A stretch of DNA of 64,000 bases from Symbiodinium natans (Eukaryota > Sar > Dinophyceae > Suessiales > Symbiodiniaceae), in NCBI GenBank assembly GCA_905221605.1, contig CAJNDS010002456.1, positions 279,795 to 343,794 of the forward strand, read 5' to 3'. Below the pieces are notes generated by a model. It made no database searches and was not told the DNA's origin. It saw only the letters and a list, made by a program, of their open reading frames with translations. Below are positions 22,154 through 33,703 of this stretch, piece after piece (position 1 is the first letter of the stretch; every line of letters starts with the position of its first letter). A program made the position numbers and the translations under genes.

Positions 22154-24316
22154 GTACTCGATACCTTGGTTTGCCCGTCCGAAAACTTTGCCTTCGCCCT
22201 TGGCCCATGCCTCAATTCTGTGCGGGAAGGATCGTAATTTTTCTAACAGGTAAAGTTGAAACAAAGGCCACCTGTCGTCGAGCCAAAGTACTAATGCTGC
22301 GACAGGCATTGAGAGGGGCGTGGAGCCGCTTGACCGTTCTTTGTGGATGATTTTTACAACCTGTAATACTCAGCACCGAGCAGCAGCGTCAGTGCGCAAG
22401 ATGACCTGCCAGGCAGCCACCTACTGATCCAGGTAGATGTGTTTCAAGAATTCCAGAATGGCCAAAGATTTGCCCCGGGGCTTCCAAAAGGAAGCCCCCG
22501 GGCGCAAGAAGCCATCGTTTCGGAAGCGCTCGACCCCAGGGCAGAACTGCAGAACACCCTCACACAGCATTACTTGCTATCTGCCTCTGCGCAGCGTTTG
22601 GAGAAACAAACTGGCAAGATCTCAGATTAGTCTCGCCGGTGTGAGAGCTCTCGGCCGTTGCTATCACCCTCACGGGACAAACACACTCCCTCGGCTTGGT
22701 CAGGATTGAAATGTTACCAGACGTTAGCGGCATTAATTCTAGATCTTGAGTGTGAGAACGCTGCTGGATGGTGCTGCCTAGTGTTTCCTTTCTGCATGTC
22801 GCGAGTGAGACGTGCCCCGCAGCCGCTCCGCCGATGTTACAGCTCGATATTCTGCCTCACGTGCAAGTGCAAATTGACAAATGCAGATGCATGTCATATA
22901 TATAATATAAATATATATATATATATACAAATTATATATATATATATGTATATATTGTCATATACATACATACAGACAGACAGACAGACAGCAGCAGGAT
23001 CACATCACAGATAAGGACTTGCAAGGGTTGTGGTTGTGGAGTTGGGCTACTTTGGCTATGCTGCGCTCTTTGTGACACCCGAACCTCCCTTAAGCCTTGA
23101 GCCCTGTAGGGGAAGTGTTGGACCCGCGTTGGAATAAGATGGGCCACTGTCTCAGTGCCGCTTACTTCAGCGGCTCGCCTACAGAAAGTTCGACCTCAAA
23201 ATCCCTTAAGCCCCCTACACCCCTAACACTAAAGCCCTAAAGCCCTAAACCCTGCTAAGCACCAAACCCCAGTCAAGAGTAAGACAGCTGCCACTGGATC
23301 CCAGCTGCAATCTGAGGCTGCGGTTTTGGACTGGGTGGTCTGGCCCGGTGCCCGAGGGTGCTTTCGGGTGCTTCGTGACGGACCTTTACAAGTTTTAAAG
23401 TGCTTGTTCTGTATGTATAAGGGGCTTTCGACCGCGCGCTCCGAAGCCACGACAAGACACGTTCCTCAACCCCAAGCTGAGTATCGAAGACGTATCAACA
23501 AATTGTCTGCGCGCAAATTAAGATGCATTCCCAGAGGTAACAGCCCTCATATAACCTAATGACCGTGGTATCCCCGATGACAATAAAAACCCTAAGCCGG
23601 CTACTCACCCCTGGCACCTGGGCTGTAAGGCTTTGAGCTCGGCAGGCGCTGGGGTTAGGTCAGGCCTCAGTCGGCGCGGAGGTCGCCCCAATAGAAGTGC
23701 CCCTACATGTGCCCCTCAAATACGATAATTTGAGAGGAACCTTCAACAGGGTACCTTCCTTTTGGGAACCTTCCCTTCCCTGTGTCATCTGTGTACCAAA
23801 GCTTGGATCAGGCTCTGAAAGCGCTGCAGAACCGCAGCGCGGGGTCCTTACCGGGCTTTGCCAAAAACATTAGGTTATGGTATGTATGTATGTATTTATG
23901 TATTTATGTATTTATGTATTTATGTATTTATGTATTTATGTATTTATGTATTCTAGATTCTACATGCATGTATGTGAGTGAGTGAGTTGAGTGGACGGCC
24001 TCGGGTGCACTCCAGCCAACGGAAACGTTCCCTCCCGCCATCTCTTCCCCCCTCCGCTTGCGTCATTGGGGAGATCCGGCAAGAGTTCGACGGTCCGAGC
24101 CTCTCAATCCGAACATCATGTATGCATACTTCTGTATGTACTAACCGTATGCCTATAATGTACATACATATATATATACACATGTGTATACAAAACGGGG
24201 ATATATATATATATATGTATGTATGAGTTAATGGATCTTGACAGATTCCACCTGCAGATTCGCAGGTTGCTTGTTTATGCAGGATCGTTTGAGAAGATCA
24301 ATGAGGAACAACCAAC
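22154..24316. other. Repeat-rich stretch without recognised genes
   Basis: It contains TA microsatellites (22898-22957 and 24158-24222), a CAGA tetranucleotide run (22972-22992), CCCTAAA-like telomere-type words (23205-23262 and near 23590), and an 8-bp TATGTATT repeat (23879-23952). Frames in between lack support. Confidence 0.6.
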
Positions 24317-24688
24317 ATGGGTGATAAGGTCCTGGAGAGGCCCAACGTGCCTCCTCCTCCCCCCCTGCCTTGTGAGCTTTTGGAGGGTTTCCTGAATGGA
24401 GATCGCACGGGGATGGTGCAGTTGCCAAAGTTTGGACCCGTGAACTTCCAAATTCAGTGGCTGATGCCGCCTGGGATGGCCTGCCTGAGCGGCGAAAGCT
24501 ATCCTTTGCAAGCAAATCTGTCTGCAACGCGGCCGAGGAACTTGGCTCTGGCTCGGCGGGTGACCATGTCGAGTTCGAAGAAACAAGGCCCCATGACAGA
24601 GCAGATGGCTTTTGCCCCCTTCGGTTGTTTCACCTTTCGAGGGCTTTATGGGGTTGAGGGTATAGGGTGCGGGGCATGGTCTCCATAG
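24317..24688 (+). CDS. Candidate CDS or first exon, proline-rich start
   Basis: An ATG in the context ACCAACATGG opens 123 codons: MGDKVLERPNVPPPPPLPCE, then VQLPKFGPVNFQIQWLMPPG and, later, SYPLQANL. The Pro-rich N-terminus and natural composition argue for coding. However a second plus frame (from 24457) and two minus frames are also open, so the choice is uncertain. The function is not recognised. Confidence 0.35.
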   Translation: MGDKVLERPNVPPPPPLPCELLEGFLNGDRTGMVQLPKFGPVNFQIQWLMPPGMACLSGESYPLQANLSATRPRNLALARRVTMSSSKKQGPMTEQMAFAPFGCFTFRGLYGVEGIGCGAWSP

Positions 24689-24889
24689 CCGAATGTAGAC
24701 ATATTCAGGAAGCAGGCCCGGAAGTCAGGCACACAAACTCGGGCCATCTGGCCGGGAAATTTCGGAGTCAGGGCGGAAAAGTCAACATCCGAATTCAGGC
24801 AGCATCTCGGGAAACTCAGGAAACCCGCCAGCCGATTCATGAAACGCACACGCAGACAACACAGGGAGCGTTGATGATGCTGTCGGGTT

Positions 24890-25135
24890 GAGGGGTTGGG
24901 GTTCGGGGTTCGTAGTCTTGGGTTCAGGGTTTACATGTTCGAGTTTAGGGCCAAGCCGGCCAAGTTAAGAGAGTTAAAGTTTGGGTTGAGGGTTCAGGTT
25001 GCAGGGTTCTAGGGTTTCGCGAGTGTTCTAGTTTTAAGTTTAAGGTTTCGGGTTCTGGGGTAGGCGGCCTGATTGTTCGGTGTTTATGTTCATGGTGGTA
25101 GGTTTGAGGGCTATAGGCTGTTGGGTTCAGGGTAA
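24890..25135. repeat. Degenerate telomere-like tract (GGTTNAGGG)
   Basis: Many GGGTTNNGGG words such as GGGTTGAGGG, GGGTTCAGGG, TTTAGGG and GGGTTCGGGG, all in the same orientation. Confidence 0.6.
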
Positions 25136-25526
25136 CAACAATTTCGACAATGTGCCCTGCTTTCTGAATTGTAGCTGTCTACAGCTGTACTAGAGCATGC
25201 GCCCACTTCATAGGAAACCATCTCGACTAGAGCCGTGTCAGTGCACATCCTTCGTGGGCGCGGAATGACCATCCATGCACAGGGTCAAGAGCGCGGTGCA
25301 ACATTTGCACACGCATGCTCACGCATGCATGCCATGCTTGCTTTGTTGCTTATCTGCATACTTCCTTCCATGTTGCTGCTTGCTTGCACAAGCATGCGAC
25401 GCCTTCTTTGTTGCACGTGCACGTTTGCCGGCATGTAGCATGCTCTCTTCATGTACTTGCCTACATGCATGCGTGTGCAGGAAGCTTGCGTGTATGCACG
25501 GAAGTGCCAGCTTGCAAGATCTTGTA

Positions 25527-25667
25527 ATTGTAAGCGCTTGCGCGCGCCGCCTCGGCAGCCGGGCCGGCTCAGAGCATGCAGTATGTGCACAGAAGGAAAG
25601 GGGTCTTAGGACCGGATCCAGGTCTGCTTGTTCCAGACGCTTCTCGGCAGGAAGCCGAGGCGAATTA
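25527..25667. repeat. Dispersed inverted-repeat family 2, copy 1
   Basis: The left end TTGTAAGCGCTTGC continues to GCCTCGGCAGCCGGGCCGGC. The right end GGTCTGCTTGTTCCAGACGC continues to CGGCAGGAAGCCGAGGCGAA. GCCTCGGC and GCCGAGGC are inverted. Both ends recur, diverged, at 52565-52760. An open frame of 252 codons (25275-26033) runs through this element and through CATGCATGC-rich sequence, so I do not call it a gene. Confidence 0.6.
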
Positions 25668-26331
25668 ATCATGCATGTTCAAAGGCACGTACGCACGCAC
25701 AAGCCCACATTACCTTGCAAGCCTTCTTGCGAGCAGGTTGTTTGCACTCGCACACGCAGAAGTTGCGCAGCGCCCACTGGAATCCGAAACAGAGGTTCAC
25801 AGAAGTTTCTGGTTACCCATCATCAGGCTGAATCTGTGTACGTTCGCGCACAAGTTCCATGGCTTTTGCTGGAAGTCGGTTCGTATCTGCTCGTGCTTTC
25901 AGATGGAGATCTTACCTTGGTGCGGATGTGTCCGTGGCAGCGTTTCCTTAGGTCCCGCGGCTCTCGCTCGAAGTCTGTCTTTCGTACTTGGCTCGCTCTT
26001 GTGGAGCGCATGCGCCATACTGTTCTCTGCTAAGAGGACTGGTTTAGGACCCCCTCTGTTCGACTGTACTCGGCACATCTTGGTGTGGCAAAAAGTCATC
26101 ATTCCTCCGGTCTAGGGCCTCAAGCTCAAGCTGCGGCCTGGACGTGGAAGATGAGGCGGGGGAAGCTGCGCTGCAGGCATCGCCAGTGGCCTTCTCTCCA
26201 GAAGATTTCATAGAGATTTTTACATTCTATTTCTTTTGGGGGGGCTCCGCAAAGACACGCGGAGCCCGCCTGACAAGTGCTGGATGTGCCTCCGAAAGCT
26301 TTTTGGTTCTTTCTCTTCTTCCTCTGTGTTC
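25668..26331. other. No gene accepted
   Basis: Open frames occur on both strands (the longest continues from 25275) without domain support. The preceding sequence from 25300 is unusually dense in GCATGC words. Confidence 0.3.
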
Positions 26332-26459
26332 CACATGAACTGTTTTCCGAAAAAGGGGAACCCTCATAAATGTAGAACCGCAAAGAGTATAGGGTTCCCC
26401 CCCATAAGAAGAGGACCCCAACAAAAATCACCCTGATTTTCGGAAACCCCCACATGCTG
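26332..26459. mobile_element. Short inverted-repeat element (MITE-like)
   Basis: The left arm is CACATGAACTGTTTTCCGAA then AAAGGGGAACCC. The right arm is CACCCTGATTTTCGGAAACC then CCCACATG. The outer CACATG/CATGTG and inner TTTCCGAAAA words match the family consensus. No coding capacity. Confidence 0.7.
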
Positions 26460-28635
26460 CCCAGTGCAAGTGGCTTCAAAACCTCCTCCACATCCTCTGG
26501 CCGCGCATCGACAAGTTCCTCGGAGCCCTGGGTTGCAGAGGTTGACAAGTTGGGCAGAGCTAGGAATAGGAGAAATCAAGAGAAGATGCTGGTTGCTGCA
26601 GGGGAAGATCCAGCCTGTCAATCTCAAGAATTTGCGAGAGAGAGAGAGGACTGGATCGTGTCCGAGTAGCCTGGTTTTATAGAGTGTGGGCCCGAACGGG
26701 GAAGCCGGTTCTCCGTAGTCAGCAAGAGATGGGCAAACGTAAAGAATCGGCCGGGGGAAACTCGCTTAATAGGGAACGTGTGTTGGAGGGGTCACTAAGG
26801 ACTACTAAGGACCTTGGGGAGACGGGGGAGGAGAGAGCCGAGCTTTCCAAACTACCGACGTGAGCCCCGTGTCACTACTCTCACCCAAGGGAACAACCTC
26901 GTGAACTGGGCGCCTTCGTGAGCGGAGGGCTCTCGGGCCCTTCAGGCCATGTAGAAGAAAAAAAAGAAGACTGGATCGTTTGAGCACGCCCCTGCGAAGG
27001 AAGGAAGGAAGAGAGAGAAGCACTGACTGTGTAGGGTTTTTTGGGGGTTTGAGTTTTTTGAGGGTTTTTAGGGTTTAGGGCTTTCGGTGTATGTTCAATA
27101 AGCAAAGCTCGTTTGTGTTTGCCGCGTGTTATGAAAACTCCCGTTTGTTTTTTTCTGACTCAGCTGGCCTGGTTTTTTCTTTCTGACTCGTTCTGCTTTT
27201 CTGACTGGCTTCCTAGCTATTCATGAACGGCAAGGCTAAAGACTGAAGTGGCCAATTTCTGAGACTAGCTTTCTGCCTCTGCGCATGCTGTACTCCACAC
27301 GAGTTCGCGCCTCACATTGCGCCCCCGTCCGAAAGACGACCGAGGGCTCGGGCGGGTTCGAGTTGAAGGAACCCAAACCCTCCACCTCAAGCGCCCCTTA
27401 GCAAAACCTGTTTGGCGGACTGAGTCCAACAAACAAAGAAACAGGCTGCAAGAAAGCACCGTTTCAGCTGCTTGAATTTCGGGCCATTCCGAAACAAAAA
27501 GCTAGGAGAACCTCGAAACAAGCGGCCTGTTTGCTGCCGCAGTTTGCCGGTTTGCTGCAAGCATGCATGCCATGGATGTTCCTGCATGCAAAGCATTAAC
27601 TAAATACCTTTGAGTGCCGCGCTCTAGCAGTCTCGGAGAGTTCAGAACTCGAAAAGCAACCCTCATGCCCTGCAGGAGTCATGGTTCAGGACCGCGCGAA
27701 AAGGTTTCGCACGCTGCAGAGCAACAGCTCCTACAGCTGCTACAGCCGAGCTGCCATGCCAGAGCTGCTACTAGCTATCCTTGCACATGCGAGCGATGCT
27801 TTTGGTGCATTGAGGAGCAAATCATCCCCGAGATCGATCGGGCCATGGCTTTGAGAGTCTGGAGATGAGAGAGTTGTCGAGAGAAATTTGGGGTTGATGA
27901 TTTTACTGTCGGGCCTGCTTTTTGACATGCAGTTGTCCGGATGTCTGCCATCTACTGTCTTTGCTGCTCACAGGCACTGCCGAAGATGATGAAGGGCAGC
28001 GTGAATGTCTCAGTTTCTGTACTAGCCACTCGAGCCCTCTGCTTCCCGCATGTTCTCGGAGCTTTTGCGCCATCTCGAAGCTCGTCGTGGCTTCACGATT
28101 CTTGCGCTGACATGTCAGATGCATCACACAGAGACCGTAGGACGCCTGGAGAGCCCGCGGCGAGCAGGATATAATATATTCCTACACATGTCGACACATA
28201 CTGCATTCCGCTGGAAGCAGCCTGATGCTCGTACATATCGACTGGCTCAACTGGCACCAAGAGGGCGACCAACTATCGAGTGCTTTTGTCAGCTTGTCTT
28301 CGGCAGTCGCATTCAAAAGACACTCTGAATTTCTGAAGACATCGACATGAGCTGGTCTCTTTGGGCAGCTTCGCGCCTAGCATCCCTCAGCTCAGCTCCT
28401 TCTTGGGGGTCGGGGTGCCCCTCTTGAGGGGTTTCCAGGACGTATAGTGCTATGAGGAAAAAATACAATCTTCCCTGACCTCTCGACACGACCAGTCTCG
28501 GCCTTAAGCGGCAGTTTGCCTTTTGGCTTAGCTCTGCCAGTGCAGCGCCGGTTCAGAAGGCGGTCGGAATCTCAAAACGTTCACCGGATGGACATTTCAA
28601 AGCGCCGCTGGAGTCTCTGCATGGAGATTCTTTCA
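26460..28635. other. No gene recognised
   Basis: A telomere-like GGGTTTTTTGGGGGTTTGAG tract lies at 27030-27090. Remaining frames are short and unsupported on both strands. Confidence 0.4.
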
Positions 28636-28647
28636 GGGGGAGGGGGG

Positions 28648-28678
<31 letters not shown>
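28636..28678. repeat. G run
   Basis: G-only sequence except for one A and one C near the start; about 30 uninterrupted G. Confidence 0.9.
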
Positions 28679-28680
<2 letters not shown>

Positions 28681-28726
28681 ACCTGAAAGTCTTACGTCCG
28701 ACTGTGAAGCGCCACCATGTACTCAG

Positions 28727-28851
28727 GTGAAGTTTCCGAAGGTCAATCTCGGCAAAGCTGTGCCAGCGTTTCGCCACATCTGCTTACAGGAATCCTTGTG
28801 CATTGAGACCTATTGCGACCCTGTTGTTTTGAAAGAGTGCACGACGCACGA
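28727..28851 (+). CDS. Candidate exon, unknown protein
   Basis: It starts after ATGTACTCAG and ends at a GTAAGC donor, encoding 41 residues: VKFPKVNLGKAVPAFRHICL then QESLCIETYCDPVVLKECTT. The composition is strongly protein-like, with four cysteines. A further open stretch in another plus frame (28868-29027, WYSLHQERDDGAIVLRV) may be the next exon, but the gap would be too short for a normal intron. The family is not recognised. Confidence 0.4.
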
Positions 28852-29100
28852 GTAAGCTTCCCATATCGGGTGTCGTCGTGGTACAGCCTGCACCAGGAGC
28901 GGGACGATGGGGCCATCGTCTTGCGGGTGAGCATGGCACCGAGCTTCTCTGAGCATCTGGTGACGACAGCACCATGTGTCACACGAAGCGTCCATTTGAG
29001 CTGCAGAGACTGCAGTGCAATGTGCTAAAGGTATAGAGCTGTCTTCCGACATGGATGCCCGAGCCTTTCACCGGATGCCTGATAGTAATTCCCAGGCAAT

Positions 29101-29475
29101 GTGTCACATTCCAGTGAATCTCAGGTTCAGATTCAAGCTTTGAGGGTGCCGATTGGGATGAAGCGGTTGAAGCAGCTTGGCCATGAGATCTGCCACGGTG
29201 CGCGCTCTACACTTCGGAATGTGAAGTGCATGGCTAGGTCTTTCGTTCTTTCGTTCTTGACTGCACCATTGCTTGATAGGGTGGGGAGAGAGCATGCTTC
29301 AACAAGAACATCGCCGGAAGTTCATCTGAGGTTCTCCGGCGAGCCCTGTGCTGAGTTTGAGATCTCTCGAATTGCGCACGCGTGGTTTAGGGCTGATGGT
29401 ATCAAATTCAATCAGCACACTTCCATACGGTGCCAGTGCCCTCCGTGCTGCAAGAAGGTGCTTGCTGAGTCATGA
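29101..29475 (+). CDS. Candidate coding stretch, unknown protein
   Basis: A 124-codon frame. The last third is the most protein-like (FSGEPCAEFEISRIAHAWFR, then CQCPPCCKKVLAES, stop at 29473), with a Cys-rich end. The true exon probably covers only about 29320-29475. Confidence 0.3.
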   Translation: MSHSSESQVQIQALRVPIGMKRLKQLGHEICHGARSTLRNVKCMARSFVLSFLTAPLLDRVGREHASTRTSPEVHLRFSGEPCAEFEISRIAHAWFRADGIKFNQHTSIRCQCPPCCKKVLAES

Positions 29476-29905
29476 TCGAAAAATCGTGCATAATGTCCAT
29501 GCTGCGGCATGGCGGAAGCAGATTAGGTAGTAGCAGCAAGAAACGATGCTGTAGCCGTAGTGGCCTGTCGACGTTGTCGCAATTCTTGCAAATTGCTCAT
29601 CATCTTGCTTTAAAGCTGTGCTGTGCTGCTAAAGAAAGGTTGAACGTCGTCTTTCATCCTGTGACCGCTGCGTGCGGTGCCCATCACTTCAAGAGACATC
29701 CGTGCATATCCGGGATTGCTGAATGTTTGATTTGGGGAAGGGGACAGTCCTCTGTTTCTCAAGGCCGCCGTTCTTTGGAGGTGCATGGGCTTGCGTTCCA
29801 CCCTGGGAAGAGAGATACGCCAGACACGCGAATCTGGAGATGCAGATCTACTATCAGTTTCTCATTCTTACGTCTTGGGTCGCGTAGCTATCCTCAGCTT
29901 CTGTA

Positions 29906-30238
29906 GTGGCTTTATGTTTGAGGGTAGCTGAAGCCGAGCAGCAGCTTGGCAGTCGTGGAGTGGGGGCCCTTCTTTCTATCTGCTATAGGGAAGGCTTGCC
30001 CCGATGCACAGAACCTGACAGGTGTGACGGTGTTCTTCATCGACCCGCCCAGGCGCAGCATCGCTTCGCGACACGCGTTCAGCATCGCGTGCAGCATCGC
30101 TCAGCTCCAGATTCTGACAGGCTGGACATGGACTTCACAGGTGCTGCCGACTTTGTGGACATGCCCATTGTCCGTGAAGTTGTGAGGCAACGGTTCCCTC
30201 GTTTGGGTGTCCAAGCTTCAAGACACATGCAGCAGTAG
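29906..30238 (+). CDS. Candidate coding stretch, unknown protein
   Basis: A 110-codon frame beginning MALCLRVAEAEQQLGSRGVG and ending in a convincing acidic and basic stretch (SDRLDMDFTGAADFVDMPIV then REVVRQRFPRLGV, stop at 30236). Another plus frame (29946-30185) is also open, so one of the two may be shadow, or an intron may lie in the His/Gln-rich middle (30050-30100). Confidence 0.3.
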   Translation: MALCLRVAEAEQQLGSRGVGALLSICYREGLPRCTEPDRCDGVLHRPAQAQHRFATRVQHRVQHRSAPDSDRLDMDFTGAADFVDMPIVREVVRQRFPRLGVQASRHMQQ

Positions 30239-30529
30239 AGAGCAAATGAGGCCTTCTTTTCGTGTGCGACTTGGTGTTGCCAAGCAGAGATGAACACTTG
30301 CGCGCCGAATCACGCCGGTACGCAGTGAGACTGAGACACGTTGTGCTGGCAAGATCCCTGCTTTCCTTCCCACTTATGTCGATCTGAGACTCAGTCATGG
30401 AAAACGCACGGCAGCGTACAGTCAATGCCAATCAGGAAACCAGTGTTCATCAAACTCCGACGACTCAGGGAATTAATTGCGCCTCAAGAAACTTTGGGGC
30501 GGCTGGGGCGAGGCTGGGGGCGGGGGCAT

Positions 30530-30690
30530 GCGAGTTTCGAGTTTCCAGTTTCCGATTCTGCGCGTTTGGTTTCTCAAGTCCGCTCCGCTCTTTGTTCTCG
30601 AGTCTGCGCTTTGCAATTTTCCGAATTCCGAATCACGTTGTTCCAGTTTCTGAATCTGGCGTTTTCAGTTTCCGAATCCGCTGCTGACCT
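30530..30690. repeat. Degenerate AGTTTCCGAATC minisatellite
   Basis: Repeated AGTTTC, TTCCGATTC and TTTCCGAATC words at irregular spacing of about 12-20 bp. They create open frames on the plus strand at 30397-30814 that I do not trust. Confidence 0.5.
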
Positions 30691-31650
30691 TCGCCTGACA
30701 AGTTCAGTTTGCGCTTCTTATCACTTCGCATCGTTTTTCGTGTGTGGTTGTTCTGCACATGTTTGGCCTAACAGACTGGAACTTGGCTTTCTGCTTCTAT
30801 TGGGCATGCATTGAGAGAGCAGTCGCTTTCGTGGTTGCCCGATCCGCCACCAATCGCTGCTTCAGATTGGTGCAGGTCCACAATCCTGAATGTCGTGAGC
30901 GCTGCTGCCCGATGCCCGTCATGTACAGCTCATCGTGTTTCGTGATGCCTCTGCATGACAAGCATGTTGGTGCCGCAGCTCCACATTGGGCGTTGGCCAA
31001 TCAAATTCACGTTTTGTTCATGCAGCAGCCCGCCGCTTCCCTATTCGTAGTAGATCGCATCCACAGTGTTCTAGAATTGGCCACGGCCGCGGCATTCAAC
31101 CGGCATCAATTTGTACCTACCACCCAAGTCTCTCTGAAGGTTGTCTTGCCAGCACGGATTGCCATTGACCTGAAAGAGGACTTTCTGCTCTAGAGATTCT
31201 GGCATATCATGGCGATTGTTTGGAAAGCTTACCAGAGATTCTGTGTGCAGGGCTTGGAGTACATCCAGCTGGGGGTCTCGTGTTTTGATGAGGGATCTCT
31301 TCACAATGAATCACTTGCCCCCCAAAATTTTTTCGTTTGCTTCCAGGACGACGACACCGATCAGGCGCGTCCCATCGGTACATCTCGCCATTTCTTGGCA
31401 CCCACAAAAAGAACCCTAGTTCAATTCCCAAACGATAAGCCCTGCAGGCCCTGAACCAAGGAACGACCTCCAACCTTGACAGTTGGGCCCAGGCTGACCT
31501 CAGCTTCCCCCCTCCCATTGGCATCCTCCGCATCCTCGTGAGGAGCTGGAAAGGGATAGGGTTTAGGATTTAGGGTGCACATTACATGACCTAACATGTT
31601 CGAGATGATTTCAGGGCTGTTGAATGTGTTTGAGCTTGGGAACTTTGCAG

Positions 31651-31778
31651 CCTGTTGGGGATTCGTATTGTCGTGTTGTCTACTCCAGTCTCTTCGGAGA
31701 GCTTGGTCTCGACTTCACCAAGATGTCTTTGGACTGTGCTAAGACTTGGCTTGAAGAACTCGGAACACACGGTGTACC
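31651..31778 (+). CDS. Candidate exon upstream of the C2 exons
   Basis: Open after actttgcag and encoding VVYSSLFGELGLDFTKMSLD followed by CAKTWLEELGTHG. A GTGCAC donor at 31779 would join in phase to the C2 exon at 31823, but the implied intron is only 44 bp. Other borders are possible. Confidence 0.35.
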
Positions 31779-31822
31779 GTGCACGGGTGCTGCGCGCACA
31801 CTCTTTCTCTCTGCCTTCTCAG

Positions 31823-31905
31823 GAGGGGCGTGGACCTCGTTGCATCCGACTTTGGCCTGCACCCCTCGTCGGACCCGGAGGGTGCACCAGTTAAAGTGAA
31901 GTTTG
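31823..31905 (+). CDS. C2-domain exon, N-terminal half
   Basis: The acceptor is excellent (ctctttctctctgccttctcag). The exon encodes RGVDLVASDFGLHPSSDPEG followed by APVKVKF. This matches the start of C2 domains, where (G/A)xDLxxxD is followed about 8-10 residues later by SDPYVKVxxG; the Asp residues correspond to Ca2+-binding loop 1. Here SDP is followed by EGAP instead of Y before VKVKF. The donor is GTCCAG at 31906. Joining to 32279 keeps the frame. C2 domains target proteins such as synaptotagmins, E-Syts and MCTPs to membranes. The family match is by motif only. Confidence 0.5.
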
Positions 31906-32278
31906 GTCCAGTTTGGTAGTGCACAGTCGAACCTAACTTCAGAATTGCCACAAGATCAACAAGTTCCCGTCGTCTTGCGCAGGACCCCTTCGTCGTTATC
32001 GAGGCCGACCGAACCCGAAGCGAGAAAGCCCTAGGCCCTACACCCTTGCAACCCTGAACGCCTCAAAATGCCCCTCAACATGCGTGGCTGTTTGGCGAAG
32101 GTTGGCCAGCAGCGCTGGCAGTCCTCCGTCGTCGAGAAATCTTTGAATCCGGCTGCAGCCTCAGGCTGCGAATTGAAAAGTCTGATTCGGCAATCTGATG
32201 CTCATCAGTTCCTCGGAGTTCCTCAGAGTTTCTCATATCAGGGTGTGCAAAGGGGGGCGTTTGGTACGTTTGGGGCAG

Positions 32279-32406
32279 CCGACGAGGTCTGGGAGCACGG
32301 AAACGTGCAGGACTTCCTGGTGTACGACCGTAGCCAGAAGGCCAACATCTTGGTTTATGACAAGGACCCGAAGCATCGCAGGCTGCCTGGCCATTGTGTT
32401 GACTAA
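32279..32406 (+). CDS. C2-domain exon, C-terminal half
   Basis: It starts after tttggggcag and encodes DEVWEHGNVQDFLVYDRSQK followed by ANILVYDKDPKHRRLPG. In C2 domains this is the (N)PVWNExFxF strand followed by the L-x-I-x-VYDKD Ca2+-binding loop and DDFLG, here KHRRLPG. Asp residues of VYDKD are present; the DD of DDFLG is not. It is in phase with the exon at 31823 across a 373-bp intron. The frame stops at TAA 32404-32406, unless GTGTTG near 32395 is a donor. Confidence 0.5.
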
Positions 32407-32867
32407 GCCTGCGTGATTTTCGGTCGGATTCTGTTGAGCTCTCCGTCACTGGTCTGCACAAAGACATCTCAATCCTGGAGGAAACTTAAAGCCCCCAGCA
32501 ATTCCGAGAGGGTGTGCCAGTCGTCCGGAGTCCGGACGTCTGTGCGAGGCTGCATTGTTGTCTGAGTCTCCAGAATGAGCCGACTGCTCTTGACACTGCT
32601 ACTCTTGACATTGCTACTGCGTGCTGTTTTGGATCCCTGCTGAGAAGAGTAGAATGCGGAAAACCATTGAAATCGCAAGTCGCGCTAGGCTGACTGAAAC
32701 CATCCGAATCTATGGCCCAGGGGGGTTGGGGGGGGGGAGGGGGGAGAGGGGAATTTGGAGTCACATTAGGGGCATGATCCGAATACCCTGCCCCTCGTGT
32801 TGAACTAAACCCTCAACGACACAACCCTATGAACCCTAAAGTCCCGAAGCCCTAAGTCGCAAACTGG

Positions 32868-33215
32868 AGCAACGCTGTGGCGAGACCAAAAAATGTATAT
32901 TTCAGGGACCACAAACTGCATTTTGCTCCCGGAGACCCAACATACATTTTCCTTTCCTTGCCGCCCCCCTCCCCCAAATGCATTTGGAATCCCGAAACCT
33001 TACAACCGAAGCCCTGAACCGCAAAAACGTCGTTTAGACCCAAAATGAATTTTCCAAGACAAATCAGTTTTGAACCCCGAAGCCCGAAACCTTTTGCACC
33101 GAAACCTTAAACCCCAAGGCCCCGAAGACCTCAACCATTAAGAAGAGCAATTCTGCGACGAGACGAAAATTCATTTTGTAGCCCCCGACAAATGCATGTT
33201 GCATCCCAGGAAGCC
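32868..33215. repeat. Degenerate repeat with about 275-bp spacing
   Basis: A block of about 75 bp (GAGCAACGCTGTGGCGAGAC, then ATATTTCAGGGACCACAAACTGCATTTTG with gaps) recurs diverged at 33143-33215 (GAGCAATTCTGCGACGAGAC, then ATTTTGTAGCCCCCGACAAA). CCCGAAGCCC/CCCTAAG words lie between them. Confidence 0.5.
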
Positions 33216-33634
33216 AATAACGGGTGCTAAATCAGTTCTGCAATAAAAAGTTTCTTGACGAAATTACAGGCTGCCGGAAAGAATCAGTTGCTGGCCACCC
33301 TTGCAATAATTGATTACAATTCGCGAGTTAGCAAATGACACGCTCAAATAGATTATGCATTTGTTATATTGAATTGGTGGCTCCCCAGAAGGCTCGGTCC
33401 TCTGTGAATGAATTTGTGGGGGGGTGGCTTTTCCTGAATAGCTTTTGCAAGACCCCTCCTCAAATTGATTCACAGAGGACGGAGCCCTCTGGACCTCAGC
33501 AGAGCCGTTCTTTAGGTGGTTATTTCTTTCTTTGGTTTACTCTTAGGCTCCCTTTCATCATCGAGGGGAGCGATTATTAGTCGCGCAGAGTGGCGGCCAT
33601 GTGGGTTTGCACGTCCGCAAAGAGCATGCGGCAG

Positions 33635-33703
33635 GACACCTACTCTCGCGATGATCTGATCGGCTCAGTCTTGGGGGCCCGGAAGGGTCACAAAGAGCAT
33701 TCG
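33635..33703 (+). CDS. Possible C2-domain exon (C-terminal loop)
   Basis: Exactly 23 codons in phase 0 between gcatgcggcag and GTGTAC: DTYSRDDLIGSVLGARKGHK then EHS. In C2 domains D-x-(Y/F)-S-(R/K)-DDLIG follows the VxDxD loop, so this would be the end of a second C2 domain. It is too short to be sure alone, but it lies in the same orientation 1.2 kb downstream of the clearer C2 exons. Confidence 0.4.

Noticed and set aside
25275-26033. 252-codon plus-strand open frame
   Set aside because: It runs through dispersed repeat family 2 and GCATGC-rich sequence; the product is Cys/His/Ala-rich with no domain, and other frames are open too.
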